Counted from the first letter of the stretch, positions 44,168 to 54,759 are shown. The stretch: DNA of 64,000 nucleotides from Faecalibacterium longum CLA-AA-H243 (GCF_020687245.1 NZ_JAJEQG010000007.1:35737-99736); one strand, 5' to 3'. Translations and numbers: made by a program. Notes: generated by a model not told the origin, from the letters alone.

Positions 44168-45601
44168 ATGGTCCATTTGACGACAGCACTGGACGCGGCG
44201 TCCGGTGTGCCGCTCTACGAACAGCTCTACCGCAGCCTCGCCGCCGAGATGCGGACGGGGGCGATTTCTGCGGGGACCCGGATGCCCGGCAAGCGGCGGC
44301 TGGCGGCAGAGCTTTCCGTCTCGGTGAACACGGTGGACGCGGCCTACCAGATGCTGGCGGCGGAGGGCTATCTGGAGGCGCGGGAGCGCAGCGGCTTTTA
44401 TGTACAGGAATATCTGGCCCTGCCCGAGCGGACAGAGTCCGCCGCGCCGCCCCAGCCCGAGGCAGCGCCAGCGCCGGAGCAGCCCGTCCGCTACGACCTC
44501 TCCACCCGGGGCGTAGACCCGGAGCTGTTTCCCTTCCGCACATGGGCGCGGCTGCAAAAAGAGCTGCTGTACTCTTCGCCGGAGCTGCTGACCCACGGTG
44601 ACGCGCAGGGCGACCTCTCGCTGCGGCAGGCACTGGCCGAGTACCTTGAGGAGTACCGCGGTGTGCGGTGCGGCCCGCACCAGCTCGTCGTTGGCGCGGG
44701 CCTCGAATATCTGCTGGGCCTGCTGGCACCACTCCTGCCCGGGCCGGCGGCAGTGGAAAATCCCGGCTATCCCCGCGCCCGGCAGGTGCTGGAAAACAAC
44801 GGAATCTCTTGCTGTTGTCTGCCGGTGGACGAGGACGGGCTTTCCATCCGGGCGCTGTCGGAGTCGGGGGCGGCGGTGTGCTACGTCACCCCCAGCCACC
44901 AGTTCCCCACGGGCGTCACCATGCCCGCCGGACGCCGGGCAGAACTGCTCCACTGGGCGGCACGGCGTCCCGGGCAGCGGTACATCATCGAGGACGACTA
45001 CGATTCCGAGTTCCGTTTCGACACCCGGCCCCTGCCCAGCCTGCAGGGGATGGCGGGGGCCGACGGGCCGGTGGTCTACCTCTCCACCTGCTCCCGCAGC
45101 CTCGCACCCAGCATCCGCATCGCCTACATGGTGCTGCCGGAGCAGCTTCTGCCCGCATGGCACGCGAAATACGCCCTCTACTCCGGCACGGTGAGCCGTT
45201 TTGAGCAGCAGACACTGGCGCGGTTCATCACCGGCGGTTACTTCACCCGCCATCTGGCCCGGGAGCGGGTGGCCTATAAGGCCCGGCGGGACGCCCTGAC
45301 AAAAGCCCTGCGGGAAGCCTTTGCACCGGAAGAACTGCACCTCACTGGCCTGCACACCGGCCTGCACTTGCTGGCCGAACTGCGCGACCCGCCGCCGGAC
45401 GATGCTCTCCGGGCCGCTGCTGAGGCCGAAGGCGTCCGGCTCAGCCTCCTGAGTGACTATGACCTCACCGGCGGTGGGGCCGCTCTGGGCGGGACGCTGG
45501 TGCTGGGTTACGGCTCGCTGGCCGACGAGAGCTGTGCCTCGGTGGGTGAGACGTTGAAGAGGGCCTGCACGGCGGCGTGGGAGTCGTCGGTGAGGGTGTA
45601 G
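44168..45601 (+). CDS. MocR/GabR-type regulator with PLP lysine replaced
   Basis: 477 residues. The N terminus is a GntR winged helix (GVPLYEQLYRSLAAEM, MPGKRRLAAELSVSVNTVDAAYQML) and residues 105-470 form a type I aminotransferase-like domain. The pyridine-binding aspartate region is IIEDDYDSEFRF. At the site where MocR proteins have SKSL with the PLP-binding lysine, this one has STCSRSLAPSIRI: residue 310 is Arg (codon CGC, 45095-45097). It can therefore not hold PLP as a Schiff base. RBS AAAAGGAGG. It is divergent from the ECF S-component and probably controls both. Its last 94 bp overlap the opposite-strand LCP-like gene. Confidence 0.88.
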   Translation: MVHLTTALDAASGVPLYEQLYRSLAAEMRTGAISAGTRMPGKRRLAAELSVSVNTVDAAYQMLAAEGYLEARERSGFYVQEYLALPERTESAAPPQPEAAPAPEQPVRYDLSTRGVDPELFPFRTWARLQKELLYSSPELLTHGDAQGDLSLRQALAEYLEEYRGVRCGPHQLVVGAGLEYLLGLLAPLLPGPAAVENPGYPRARQVLENNGISCCCLPVDEDGLSIRALSESGAAVCYVTPSHQFPTGVTMPAGRRAELLHWAARRPGQRYIIEDDYDSEFRFDTRPLPSLQGMAGADGPVVYLSTCSRSLAPSIRIAYMVLPEQLLPAWHAKYALYSGTVSRFEQQTLARFITGGYFTRHLARERVAYKARRDALTKALREAFAPEELHLTGLHTGLHLLAELRDPPPDDALRAAAEAEGVRLSLLSDYDLTGGGAALGGTLVLGYGSLADESCASVGETLKRACTAAWESSVRV

Positions 45602-46413
45602 CATTCGCCGTCCCACTCGCCGGGCAGGGCCTCGGTGTGGATGGCGGCAGAGCGGTCGGCGAGAAATTCCAGCGTATCTTCTAAAATGAGCAGGTCCTGC
45701 GCCGTCAAATCGGTGAGCAGGCTCGAGCTGTGGGCGCGCAGGGCGTCCGGCAGGGTAGCGGGCAGAAGTTCCAGCTCCTGCCGGAAAAAGGCGTCCCATA
45801 CCGCCGCCCGGGCGGCGGCTTTGTGGGCGGGCGGGACAGTGTCCTCCATCCCGTTGAGCAGTTCTTCTGCCTCCCGGGCCGAGATGGCCTGCACATTGGA
45901 ACTGCACCCGGTGAGGGCCAGCTCCTCGGCGGTCAGCGCTCCCGAAAAACCCACCCGAAGCATCCCGTACCGGTCGGCGATGGCTTGCAGAACGGACGGC
46001 GCAAGGGCGAGATAGTGGGTGTCCTCGGGCAGGGAGAGAGCTGAGAGAAGTGCTTCCCGGCAGCGGGCCGGGCCGGCGGCGCGGTAGCAGTCGGAGAGGG
46101 CGGTTTCGTCCGCTCCGAAGGGTACGGTCAGCTCTCCGGGCAGAGCCAGCGCATGGATGCAGTTCTGACTGGCATTCAGGTAGAGCAGCAGAAAGCCGGG
46201 TGCTGTCGTCTCGGTGGGAGCGATGCAGACCAGCAGACTCAGGCGGTTCTCTTCCTTCGGCTGACGGATGGCGACGCCGCTCTGAGGCCGGGAGGCCAGT
46301 CTTGTCCGCAGAGAGCGGCGGGTGAGCAGCACGGTGCCGCCCACTAGCGGCAGCAGCACCAGCAGCGCCGCCAGCAGTGCGGCCCAGAAGGGTCTCCAGC
46401 CTTTTTCTTTCAT
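45508..46413 (-). CDS. membrane-anchored LCP/LytR-like protein (divergent)
   Basis: 301 residues. A basic N terminus and one transmembrane helix (about 8-30) are followed by an outside domain. The segments FLLLYLNASQNCIHALALPGELTVPFG and THYLALAPSVLQAIADRYG follow the order of the LytR-CpsA-Psr fold (strand, regulatory substrate loop, 'YVAVDF..F..LVD'), but the family's arginines and aspartates for pyrophosphate are mostly missing. It may therefore be a degenerate relative. I chose the ATG at 46413 with GGGAGG upstream; further in-frame codons run through a palindromic repeat. Its 3' end overlaps the MocR gene tail-to-tail by 94 bp. Confidence 0.55.
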   Translation of the reverse strand: MKEKGWRPFWAALLAALLVLLPLVGGTVLLTRRSLRTRLASRPQSGVAIRQPKEENRLSLLVCIAPTETTAPGFLLLYLNASQNCIHALALPGELTVPFGADETALSDCYRAAGPARCREALLSALSLPEDTHYLALAPSVLQAIADRYGMLRVGFSGALTAEELALTGCSSNVQAISAREAEELLNGMEDTVPPAHKAAARAAVWDAFFRQELELLPATLPDALRAHSSSLLTDLTAQDLLILEDTLEFLADRSAAIHTEALPGEWDGECYTLTDDSHAAVQALFNVSPTEAQLSSASEP

Positions 46414-46427
46414 CTCGTTCCTCCCTG

Positions 46428-46590
46428 AGAAGCCGTTTTCGTAAGCATTGCACACCGCCTGAGCGGTCTTTTTATCCGTATACTGCGTTGCTTCCCCTTG
46501 CAATCCACCAAGGATCGCTGCGGGAAATCGCCTTGTCTGCGGGTAAAAATCCTCGCCATTCGGCGAACCCCGCTCACGAAAACAGCTTCT
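46428..46590. repeat. 163-bp imperfect palindrome (MITE-like, AGAAGC family)
   Basis: The 19-bp ends AGAAGCCGTTTTCGTAAGC and, on the other strand, AGAAGCTGTTTTCGTGAGC differ at two positions, and similarity between the arms continues inward (TTTTTATCCG against TTTTTACCCG; GATCC-type centre). It contains a small hairpin ACCGCC/GCGGT with TTTTT (about 46453-46474). A 48-bp deleted relative is at 15395-15442. It directly abuts the ribosome site of the LCP-like gene. Confidence 0.75.
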
Positions 46591-46652
46591 AAAAAACTGC
46601 ATAAAGCATGGCCTGATGGGGGAACCTTTATGCAGAAAAGGAGGGAAATGCT

Positions 46653-46949
46653 ATGAAATTCGATGATACCCCCAGCAGGGAAGAGCGGGAGGACTTCTGG
46701 CTCGACCTCGGCCCGGCCAGTGCCTACGAGGGGCTGGACTGCTGTGAGACAGCCCGCCGCGACGGCGACGCCAGCCCGGACGGCCTTGCCCATGGTTTCG
46801 AAGGGGCCGAAAGCCCGAAAGACCTCGTGACCCCGCCCGACGACGACCCGGACAGCGAACCGGTGCCGCATCTGCCGCCCCAGCTGAAAGCGCTGGAGTG
46901 GCTGGACACGATGGGCAGCCCCGATGATGTACCGCCCATCGACCGATAA
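46653..46949 (+). CDS. small acidic protein of unknown function
   Basis: 98 residues, strongly acidic and proline-rich (PPDDDPDSEPVPHLPPQ), with no membrane segment and little predicted structure. A near-consensus ribosome site, AGGAGGG, eight bases upstream of the ATG, and the gene-like codon use make it a real gene more likely than chance. No family was recognised. It is followed by an 8-bp hairpin (TCATACCA/TGGTATGA, about 46962-46994) that may act as a terminator. Confidence 0.5.
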   Translation: MKFDDTPSREEREDFWLDLGPASAYEGLDCCETARRDGDASPDGLAHGFEGAESPKDLVTPPDDDPDSEPVPHLPPQLKALEWLDTMGSPDDVPPIDR

Positions 46950-47030
46950 AGGACGAAAAAAGTCATACCATAACAAAATTCACTTTCTGGTATGAAAGAT
47001 GAAACTCGGGAATAAAATGCGGTAAAAGGC

Positions 47031-47059
47031 TTGCCAAGAAGCCGGAAATGTGATAAAGT
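47031..47059 (+). promoter_or_regulatory. promoter of the glycine-riboswitch transcript
   Basis: TTGCCA (47031-47036) and TAAAGT (47054-47059), 17 bp apart. Confidence 0.6.
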
Positions 47060-47136
47060 ATTTCCATTGTGTACAGTTGTGCATGTGGTGAGAACCGAAT
47101 CGCAAGATGTGCCGCCCGGTGAGCCGGGTGTGCCGC

Positions 47137-47214
47137 ACTCTGGAGAAGCCTGCAGGAGGCGGGTGCCGAAGGTGTAAGGCCGTTTGGGCCGATCTCTCAG
47201 GCAAAAGGACAGAG
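47137..47214 (+). promoter_or_regulatory. glycine riboswitch aptamer
   Basis: CTCTGGAGA, then GGGTGCCGAAGG and TCTCAGGCAAAAGGACAGAG are the conserved glycine-aptamer elements in the right order. Only one clear aptamer is seen; the usual tandem second copy is absent. A stem GCGCAGGA/TCCTGTGC (about 47228-47248) separates it from the terminator. Confidence 0.93.
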
Positions 47215-47270
47215 CAAACGTCTTTTGCGCAGGAAAGGTGTCCTGTGCGGGGTCATACGCTGAGTTTTTT

Positions 47271-47312
47271 GCGGGCAGAGCCTTTGGAAAAGAGGTTCTG
47301 CCCGCATTTTTG
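47271..47312 (+). terminator. riboswitch expression-platform terminator
   Basis: The stem GCGGGCAGAGCC/GGTTCTGCCCGC followed by ATTTTTG, 28 bases ahead of the symporter start. Confidence 0.85.
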
Positions 47313-47339
47313 TTTGGGATGATCAGAGGGGGATTTCAT

Positions 47340-48857
<1,518 letters not shown>

Positions 48858-48864
48858 CACAAAA

Positions 48865-48901
48865 AGCAAGCCCCCGGAAGGCGACCTTCCGGGGGCTTGC
48901 T
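48865..48901. terminator. bidirectional terminator
   Basis: The stem AGCAAGCCCCCGGAAGG/CCTTCCGGGGGCTTGCT lies between the symporter gene and the convergent flavoprotein gene. Confidence 0.9.
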
Positions 48902-48904
48902 GGT

Positions 48905-50152
48905 TTACTTCTTCTTTTTGCGAAGCTTTGCCGCCGCCCGCCCGGCGATGATGCCGCTGCCGAAGGCCCAGTGGAGGTTGTAGCCGCCGCAGCTGCCGGC
49001 GCAGTCCAGCGTCTCGCCCACGAAGTAGAGTCCCGGACAACCCTTGAACTGGAAATCGTCCTCTACCTCGTCCAGAAGCAGGCCGCCGCCGGTGGTCTGA
49101 GCCTGCTTCCAGCCGCAGGGCGTCAAGCCCTCGAACCGCCAGCACTTGGCCGTGGCGGCGAGTTTCGGCCACGCGGAGGCGGGCAGGGCGCGGGCGTTTT
49201 CAGGTAAACCGGCATCGGACCAGAGCGCCCGGCCCAGCTTTGCGGGCAGCAAGCCCAGCCAGAACTCCGCCGCCTCGCTGCCCAATAGTCCGACCCGCTG
49301 GGCGAACAGCGCGGCCAGCTCGGTTTCACTCAGAGCAGGGAAGAGGTCGAGGGCCACGATAGGCCGCTTCGGCCCGCGCCCCGGGGCCAACAGACCCGAA
49401 AGCTGCATGATGCAGATGCCCGAAAGCCCGTACTCGGTGAACTGCACCTCGCCCGTTTCCCGGGCAAGCACGCGGCCATCTGCGCCGTCCAGCAGGCTGG
49501 CGCAGCCCTTGGCCCGGATGCCGGCCAGCGACTTGCGGGGATGAGCACACTGCAGGGCTGTCAGACAGGGATAGAGGGGGGCCATCCGTCCGCTGCACTG
49601 GGCGGCGAACCGGGTGCCGAAGCCATCGGTGCCGAACTGAGGGCCGGCATCACCGCCCATGGCGCAGATGACGGCGTCGGCCCGCAGGGTCTCGCGGCCT
49701 GCCTCTGTTTCGATTTGGACGGCATAGCCGCCCCGGCTCTGGCTCAGGTTCTGGACGGTGCAGCCGGTGCGCACCTCGACGCCCAGTCTCGACAGATGGT
49801 GCTCCAGCAGGGCCAGTACGTCCGCTGCCTGATTGGAATACGGGTACACCCGCCCGGCCTCGTCGGTGCGGGGGTAGAGGCCGAGGCTCTCGAACCACGC
49901 CAGCGGCGCAGCCTCGTCCACGGCGCTCAGCAGGCGGCGCAAGGCTTTGGGACTGCTGGTGAAATACCGCTCCGGCGTGATGTTCTGGTTGTCGAGATTG
50001 CAGCGCCCGTTGCCGGTGGCCAGAAGCTTTTTGCCCACCTTCGCGTTTTTGTCCAGCACGGTGATGTGTGCGCGGCCCTCTGCGGTCTGTGCTGCCGCCA
50101 GCGCAGCGGCCAGACCGGCTGCGCCGCCGCCCAAAATCAAAATCTGCTGCAT
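48905..50152 (-). CDS. HI0933/YhiN-family FAD-dependent oxidoreductase
   Basis: 415 residues. An N-terminal dinucleotide fold (ILILGGGAAGLAAALAAA), then the family's KVGKKLLATGNGRCNLDN, AVICAMGGDAGPQFGTDG and the C-terminal TTGGGLLLDEV, LYFVGETLDCAGSCGGYNLHWAFGSG. This is the group that includes BaiN of bile-acid-transforming clostridia, but most members have no assigned substrate, and the neighbourhood gives no hint of bile-acid chemistry. ATG at 50152; its promoter (TTGCCA/TACAAT) overlaps that of divergent spoVT. Family very secure. Confidence 0.9.
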   Translation of the reverse strand: MQQILILGGGAAGLAAALAAAQTAEGRAHITVLDKNAKVGKKLLATGNGRCNLDNQNITPERYFTSSPKALRRLLSAVDEAAPLAWFESLGLYPRTDEAGRVYPYSNQAADVLALLEHHLSRLGVEVRTGCTVQNLSQSRGGYAVQIETEAGRETLRADAVICAMGGDAGPQFGTDGFGTRFAAQCSGRMAPLYPCLTALQCAHPRKSLAGIRAKGCASLLDGADGRVLARETGEVQFTEYGLSGICIMQLSGLLAPGRGPKRPIVALDLFPALSETELAALFAQRVGLLGSEAAEFWLGLLPAKLGRALWSDAGLPENARALPASAWPKLAATAKCWRFEGLTPCGWKQAQTTGGGLLLDEVEDDFQFKGCPGLYFVGETLDCAGSCGGYNLHWAFGSGIIAGRAAAKLRKKKK

Positions 50153-50181
50153 CCTCTGCCCATCCTTTCTGTAGTAAATTT

Positions 50182-50210
50182 ATTGTATCATAGCCGCCCC
50201 TGTTTGGCAA
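50182..50210 (-). promoter_or_regulatory. promoter of the flavoprotein gene, overlapping the spoVT promoter region
   Basis: TTGCCA (50205-50210) and TACAAT (50182-50187) on the minus strand, 17 bp apart. The same TTTGGCAAA (50203-50211) may serve as -35 for spoVT with TGTATA at 50227-50232. Confidence 0.7.
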
Positions 50211-50301
50211 ACACAGGACGGGCAGGTGTATATTTCCCTGCCGCTTCCACATAATAACTACACAGCATGGGAAAATGCAGAATGGGAAGGATGGTACACA
50301 G

Positions 50302-50844
50302 ATGAAAGCAACCGGAATCGTCCGCCGCATCGATGAGCTGGGCCGGGTGGTCATCCCGAAGGAGATACGCCGCACCCAGCGTATCCGCCGCGGCGACCCC
50401 CTCGAGATCTTCACCACCGGCGACGGCGAGGTCATCTTTAAGAAGTATTCCCCGGTGGGGGAGCTGCACGGGGTGGCGGTGCAGTACGCCGAGGTGCTGA
50501 GCCGAAGCTTCGCCCTGACGGCCTTCGTGGCTGACCGTGACCGCATCCTCGCCGCAGCCGGGTCGGGGAGGCGCGACCTTGCCGACCGCAGCGTCAGCCA
50601 GCCGCTGGAAAAGGTGATGGAGTCCCGCAAGCCCTACCTCAGCGAGGGCGACCCCGAGCATGTCCTGCTGCCCTGCGAGGGTTCGCTGCGGCCATTGCTT
50701 TGCGCGTGGCCCATCATCGCGGCAGGGGATGTCACCGGGGCCGTGGGTCTGCTGGCCGAAGACCGCACCCAGCAGCCCGACCCTGCCCAGCAGAAGGCTG
50801 TGGCTGTGGCGGCAGCGTTCCTGGCAAAGCAGATGGAAGAGTGA
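50302..50844 (+). CDS. spoVT: AbrB-family regulator SpoVT
   Basis: 180 residues. The N-terminal swapped-hairpin DNA-binding domain MKATGIVRRIDELGRVVIPKEIRR, with GDPLEIFT, is almost identical in pattern to SpoVT of bacilli and clostridia; the C-terminal 110 residues form the GAF-like domain. In spore formers SpoVT tunes sigma-G-dependent genes in the forespore. Here it is monocistronic and near the start of the heat-shock operon. Upstream in-frame codons (from 50275) are rejected, since the domain starts at 50302. Together with spoVAC-AD-AE it points to a retained sporulation-type network. Confidence 0.92.
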   Translation: MKATGIVRRIDELGRVVIPKEIRRTQRIRRGDPLEIFTTGDGEVIFKKYSPVGELHGVAVQYAEVLSRSFALTAFVADRDRILAAAGSGRRDLADRSVSQPLEKVMESRKPYLSEGDPEHVLLPCEGSLRPLLCAWPIIAAGDVTGAVGLLAEDRTQQPDPAQQKAVAVAAAFLAKQMEE

Positions 50845-50943
50845 ACATTATTATAATAGAGGGAGCGTCTGCGTTTCTGGCAGGCGCTCCCTTTTTTGTT
50901 TATGACAGAATTATGAATCTTTATAAACTTTTTCGAGAAGCTA

Positions 50944-51002
50944 TTGACAGGGAAAAATTTTTGGCTATAATGGTCTTAGCACTCAGGAAGATGGAGTGCT
51001 AA
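50944..51002 (+). promoter_or_regulatory. heat-shock promoter with CIRCE operator
   Basis: TTGACA (50944-50949) and TATAAT (50966-50971), 16 bp apart, followed by a perfect CIRCE: TTAGCACTC-N9-GAGTGCTAA (50976-51002). HrcA binds this site, so the operon represses itself until heat or unfolded protein ties up the chaperonins. Confidence 0.97.
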
Positions 51003-51033
51003 AGAAACGAAAGCCAAAAAGGAGGCAGGCGCT

Positions 51034-52107
51034 ATGACGATGGATGCACGCAAGCAGCGAGTCTTGCAGGCGATCGTGGCGCTGTATGGCCTCGAGGGCG
51101 AGCCTGTGGGCAGCAGTGTGCTGGCAAACTATTTTGATATGGCCGTGTCCAGCGCCACGCTGCGCAACGAAATGGCGGCGCTGACCAAGCTGGGTCTGCT
51201 GGAGCAGCCCCACACCAGCGCGGGCCGTGTCCCCAGTGCCAAAGGCTACCGTTATTATCTCGACAATCTGCTGACGGACGACCAGCCGCTGGACCGCGTG
51301 ACCCGCGCCCGCGTCGAAGCCGTTTTCGCCAGCCTCGACCATGAGCCGGAAAAGCTCGCACAGGGCGCTGCAAAGGCGCTGGCCGCCATCAGCGGCTGCA
51401 CCGCAGCCGTCAGCACCCCCTGTGCCGAAGACCTCTGCGTCGCCCACTACGAAGTCGTTCAGGTGGGCCGCAGCGCGGCGGCTGTGCTGGCCGTCACGAC
51501 GGCGGGCTACGTTCGCACCCGTGTGGCGCGGGTCCGCACAGGCCTCTCCCGCGAGAACGCCGCTGCGCTGGCCGCGCTGCTCAACCGCAACCTGACCTTC
51601 GTTGCGCCGGTGGACCTGTCCAACCGGCTGCTGGCAGAGCTGTGCAGCCAAATCGACCCGGAGCTGGTTCCGGTCATCAGCGCAGCCGCTGCGATTTTGC
51701 AGGATTCCGCACAGCCCCACGTATTTCTGGGCGGTGAGCAGTACCTGCTCAACTGGCCGCAGCTCGAAGGCAAGGTGGGCGACATCCTCACCCTGCTGAA
51801 CGACGAAGAGCAGGCGGCCCACATCATCGCACCCCCGGCAGACCGCAGTGAGAGCGTGCTGCTGGGTGAGGATCTGGAACCTCAGATCCCCGGCTTGTGC
51901 ATCGTCAGCGACCGCTACCTGGTAGGCGGCGGGCTGTGGGGTACGGTGGCCCTGATCGGGCCGACCCGGATGCCCTTCCAGAAGCTGATGCCGCTGCTCC
52001 ACCTCTTCGCCGACGAGCTTGGCGAGGGCATGAGCGGTAAACGAAAAGACACCCCGCAGATGGCCGCACCCCGGCGGACTGTGATATATAAGGAGGATCT
52101 GGAATGA
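51034..52107 (+). CDS. hrcA: heat-inducible transcription repressor HrcA
   Basis: 357 residues. An N-terminal winged helix (VLQAIVALYGLEGEPVGSSVLA, SSATLRNEMAALTKLGLLEQPHTSAGRVPS), a GAF-like core and the C-terminal IGPTRMPFQKLMPLLHLFADELG are the family's standard order. It represses by binding the CIRCE just upstream. RBS GGAGG eight bases ahead of ATG. The gene overlaps grpE by four bases. Very secure. Confidence 0.96.
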   Translation: MTMDARKQRVLQAIVALYGLEGEPVGSSVLANYFDMAVSSATLRNEMAALTKLGLLEQPHTSAGRVPSAKGYRYYLDNLLTDDQPLDRVTRARVEAVFASLDHEPEKLAQGAAKALAAISGCTAAVSTPCAEDLCVAHYEVVQVGRSAAAVLAVTTAGYVRTRVARVRTGLSRENAAALAALLNRNLTFVAPVDLSNRLLAELCSQIDPELVPVISAAAAILQDSAQPHVFLGGEQYLLNWPQLEGKVGDILTLLNDEEQAAHIIAPPADRSESVLLGEDLEPQIPGLCIVSDRYLVGGGLWGTVALIGPTRMPFQKLMPLLHLFADELGEGMSGKRKDTPQMAAPRRTVIYKEDLE

Positions 52108-52730
52108 GCGAAGAGACCAAAAAGACGGCAGAAGCTCCCGAGCAGGAAGCAAAGGAGACCGAAGCCGCACCTCAGGAAGCGCCCGAGACCGCCGCAGCCC
52201 CCGAGAAGGAGGCCGAGGCAGAACCCGCAGACGCCAAGAAGAAAGATGGCTGGTTCAATAAGAAGGCACGCGAGATGGACGCCGTAAAGGCAAAGCTCGA
52301 CGCAGCCGAGAAGAACGCCGCACAGGCCAAAGACCAGCTGCTCCGGATGGCAGCGGAGTACGAGAACTACCGCAAGCGCTCCACCCGCGAGGCTGACCAG
52401 AAGTTCAACGATGGCGTGTCCTTCGCCGTGAACCAGATCATCCCCATCCTGGACACGCTGGAAATGGCAGCCAACGCCCCCACCACCGACGAGAACTACA
52501 AAAAGGGCGTGACTATGACGCTGGACAAAGCCGCCAAGGCACTGGATGCCCTCCATGTGGAGGAGATCGAGGCGCTGGGCAAGCCTTTTGACCCCAACTT
52601 CATGAACGCCGTCCAGCAGATCCCCGCCCCGGACGGGCAGGAGAGCGGCACCGTCATCACGGTGTACCAGAAAGGCTACAAGCTGGGCGACAAGATCGTC
52701 CGCCACGCGACCGTCGTGGTGGCCGAGTAG
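52104..52730 (+). CDS. grpE: nucleotide exchange factor GrpE
   Basis: 208 residues. GrpE releases ADP from DnaK. A long acidic, Ala/Glu/Pro-rich N terminus (1-45) precedes the paired helix (LRMAAEYENYRKRSTREADQ) and the beta domain ending GDKIVRHATVVVAE, with FDPNFMNAVQQIP in between. AAGGAGG lies inside the end of hrcA. Second gene of the heat-shock operon. Confidence 0.96.
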   Translation: MSEETKKTAEAPEQEAKETEAAPQEAPETAAAPEKEAEAEPADAKKKDGWFNKKAREMDAVKAKLDAAEKNAAQAKDQLLRMAAEYENYRKRSTREADQKFNDGVSFAVNQIIPILDTLEMAANAPTTDENYKKGVTMTLDKAAKALDALHVEEIEALGKPFDPNFMNAVQQIPAPDGQESGTVITVYQKGYKLGDKIVRHATVVVAE

Positions 52731-52822
52731 ATCCGCAAAGACCCGCAGGGGTTTTGAATATAGACATCCGCTTCACATCTAAGCATGAGATAAACAAGTT
52801 CTTTTGAGAGGAGACTTCATTT

Positions 52823-54655
52823 ATGAGCAAAATCATTGGTATTGACCTTGGTACTACGAATAGCTGCGTGGCTGTCATGGAGGGCGGCGAGCCCGTCGTC
52901 ATCGCAAACTCCGAGGGCGCCCGCACCACCCCGTCTGTTGTTGGCTTCACCAAGACCGGTGACCGTCTGGTCGGTCAGGTCGCAAAGCGTCAGGCCATCA
53001 CCAACCCCGAGAACACCGTTTCTTCCATCAAGCGTCAGATGGGTACCGACCACAAGGTGACCCTGAACGGCAAGGAGTACACTCCCCAGCAGGTCAGCGC
53101 TATGATCCTGCAGAAGCTGAAGGCTGATGCGGAGGCTTATCTGGGCGAGCCTGTCACCGAGGCCGTCATCACCGTTCCTGCTTACTTCAACGACAGCCAG
53201 CGTCAGGCTACTAAGGACGCTGGCACCATCGCCGGCCTGAACGTCAAGCGTATCATCAACGAGCCTACTGCCGCTTCTCTGGCATACGGCATCGATAAGG
53301 AAGATGACCAGAAGATCATGGTCTACGACCTGGGCGGCGGCACCTTCGATGTCTCCATCATTGAGATGGGCGACGGCGTCACCGAAGTTCTGGCCACCAA
53401 CGGCGACACCCATCTGGGCGGCGACGACTTCGACCAGCGCATCATCGACTGGATGGCAGACGCTTTCCAGACCGAGAACGGCATCGACCTGCGCAAGGAT
53501 AAGATGGCCGCTCAGCGCCTGAAGGAAGCTGCCGAGAAGGCAAAGATCGAGCTGTCCAGCGCTATGAGCAGCCAGATCAACCTGCCCTTCATCACTGCTG
53601 ACGCTACCGGCCCCAAGCATCTGGATATGACCCTGACCCGTGCAAAGTTCAACGAGCTGACCGCAGATCTGGTCGACCGCACCATGACCCCTGTCCGCAA
53701 GGCTCTGCAGGATGCCGGCCTGCGCGCATCTGATCTGAAGAAGGTCCTGATGGTCGGTGGTTCCACCCGTATCCCCGCTGTCTACGATGCAGTCAAGAAA
53801 GAGCTGAACTGCGAGCCCTTCAAGGGCATCAACCCCGATGAGTGCGTGGCTGTCGGTGCTGCTATCCAGGGCGGCGTCCTGCAGGGCGACGTCAAGGGTC
53901 TGCTGCTGCTGGATGTCACCCCGCTGAGCCTCGGCATTGAGACTCTGGGCGGCGTCTGCACCAAGATCATTGAGCGCAACACCACCATTCCTACCCACAA
54001 GAGCCAGGTCTTCTCCACTGCTGCGGATAACCAGCCCTCTGTTGAGATCAATGTCCTGCAGGGCGAGCGTGAGTTTGCCCGCGACAACAAGAGCCTCGGC
54101 GTCTTCCATCTGGACGGCATCGCTCCGGCTCCCCGTGGTGTGCCTCAGATCGAAGTTACCTTCGATATTGATGCAAACGGCATCGTGAAGGTCAGCGCGA
54201 AGGACCTGGGTACCGGCAAGGAGCAGAACATCACCATCACCGCTTCCACCAACATGTCCAAGGACGACATCGACAAGGCTGTGAAGGAAGCTGAGCAGTT
54301 TGCTGCCGACGATAAGAAGAAGCGCGAGGAAGTGGACATCCGCAACGGCGCCGACCAGATGGTCTTCCAGACTGAGAAGATGCTGAAGGAGAACGGCGAC
54401 AAGATGCCCGCCGACGTCAAGAGCGAGGCTGAGGCAAAGCTGGCCGACCTGAAGACCGCTGTCCAGTCCGGCTCCATCGACGACATCAAGGCAAAGCAGG
54501 ATGCTCTGAGCCACGTCTTCGAGAAGATGTATCAGGCTGCCGCTGCTGCCCAGCAGCAGGCCGCAGGCGCACAGCCCGGCCCCGATGCTGGCGCAAACGG
54601 CCAGCAGAAGCCCAACGATGACGGCGTTGTGGACGCAGACTTCAAGGAAGTCTGA
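52823..54655 (+). CDS. dnaK: molecular chaperone DnaK (Hsp70)
   Basis: 610 residues. The ATPase domain opens [20 protein letters not shown] and contains the phosphate-2 motif [14 protein letters not shown] and [11 protein letters not shown]. The substrate-binding domain follows [18 protein letters not shown], and the C terminus ends with the acidic tail. The usual N-terminal and lid regions are complete. Codon choice leans to GCT and TCT more than in neighbours, as expected for a highly expressed gene. GAGAGGAG before the ATG. A hairpin terminator follows, so dnaJ may need its own initiation or read-through. Confidence 0.98.
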   Translation: MSKIIGIDLGTTNSCVAVMEGGEPVVIANSEGARTTPSVVGFTKTGDRLVGQVAKRQAITNPENTVSSIKRQMGTDHKVTLNGKEYTPQQVSAMILQKLKADAEAYLGEPVTEAVITVPAYFNDSQRQATKDAGTIAGLNVKRIINEPTAASLAYGIDKEDDQKIMVYDLGGGTFDVSIIEMGDGVTEVLATNGDTHLGGDDFDQRIIDWMADAFQTENGIDLRKDKMAAQRLKEAAEKAKIELSSAMSSQINLPFITADATGPKHLDMTLTRAKFNELTADLVDRTMTPVRKALQDAGLRASDLKKVLMVGGSTRIPAVYDAVKKELNCEPFKGINPDECVAVGAAIQGGVLQGDVKGLLLLDVTPLSLGIETLGGVCTKIIERNTTIPTHKSQVFSTAADNQPSVEINVLQGEREFARDNKSLGVFHLDGIAPAPRGVPQIEVTFDIDANGIVKVSAKDLGTGKEQNITITASTNMSKDDIDKAVKEAEQFAADDKKKREEVDIRNGADQMVFQTEKMLKENGDKMPADVKSEAEAKLADLKTAVQSGSIDDIKAKQDALSHVFEKMYQAAAAAQQQAAGAQPGPDAGANGQQKPNDDGVVDADFKEV

Positions 54656-54708
54656 TTTGAGACACAGCAGTGCGTATCCGGCCAAACCGGCGGGTATGCG
54701 CGTAGAAT

Positions 54709-54747
54709 AGCAAAAGCCGCTCCGGTTTTGCCGGGGCGGCTCTTGCT
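54709..54747 (+). terminator. terminator after dnaK
   Basis: Stem AGCAAAAGCCGCTCCGG against CCGGGGCGGCTCTTGCT with a few mismatches. Confidence 0.65.
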
Positions 54748-54759
54748 GGTTATAGAGAA

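Noticed and set aside
46960..46995. Riboswitch or operator at the TCATACCA/TGGTATGA inverted repeat
   Set aside because: Only a single 8-bp stem without other context; a simple terminator or chance is enough.
47215..47270. Second glycine aptamer
   Set aside because: No second TGGAGA or CCGAAGG block is present.
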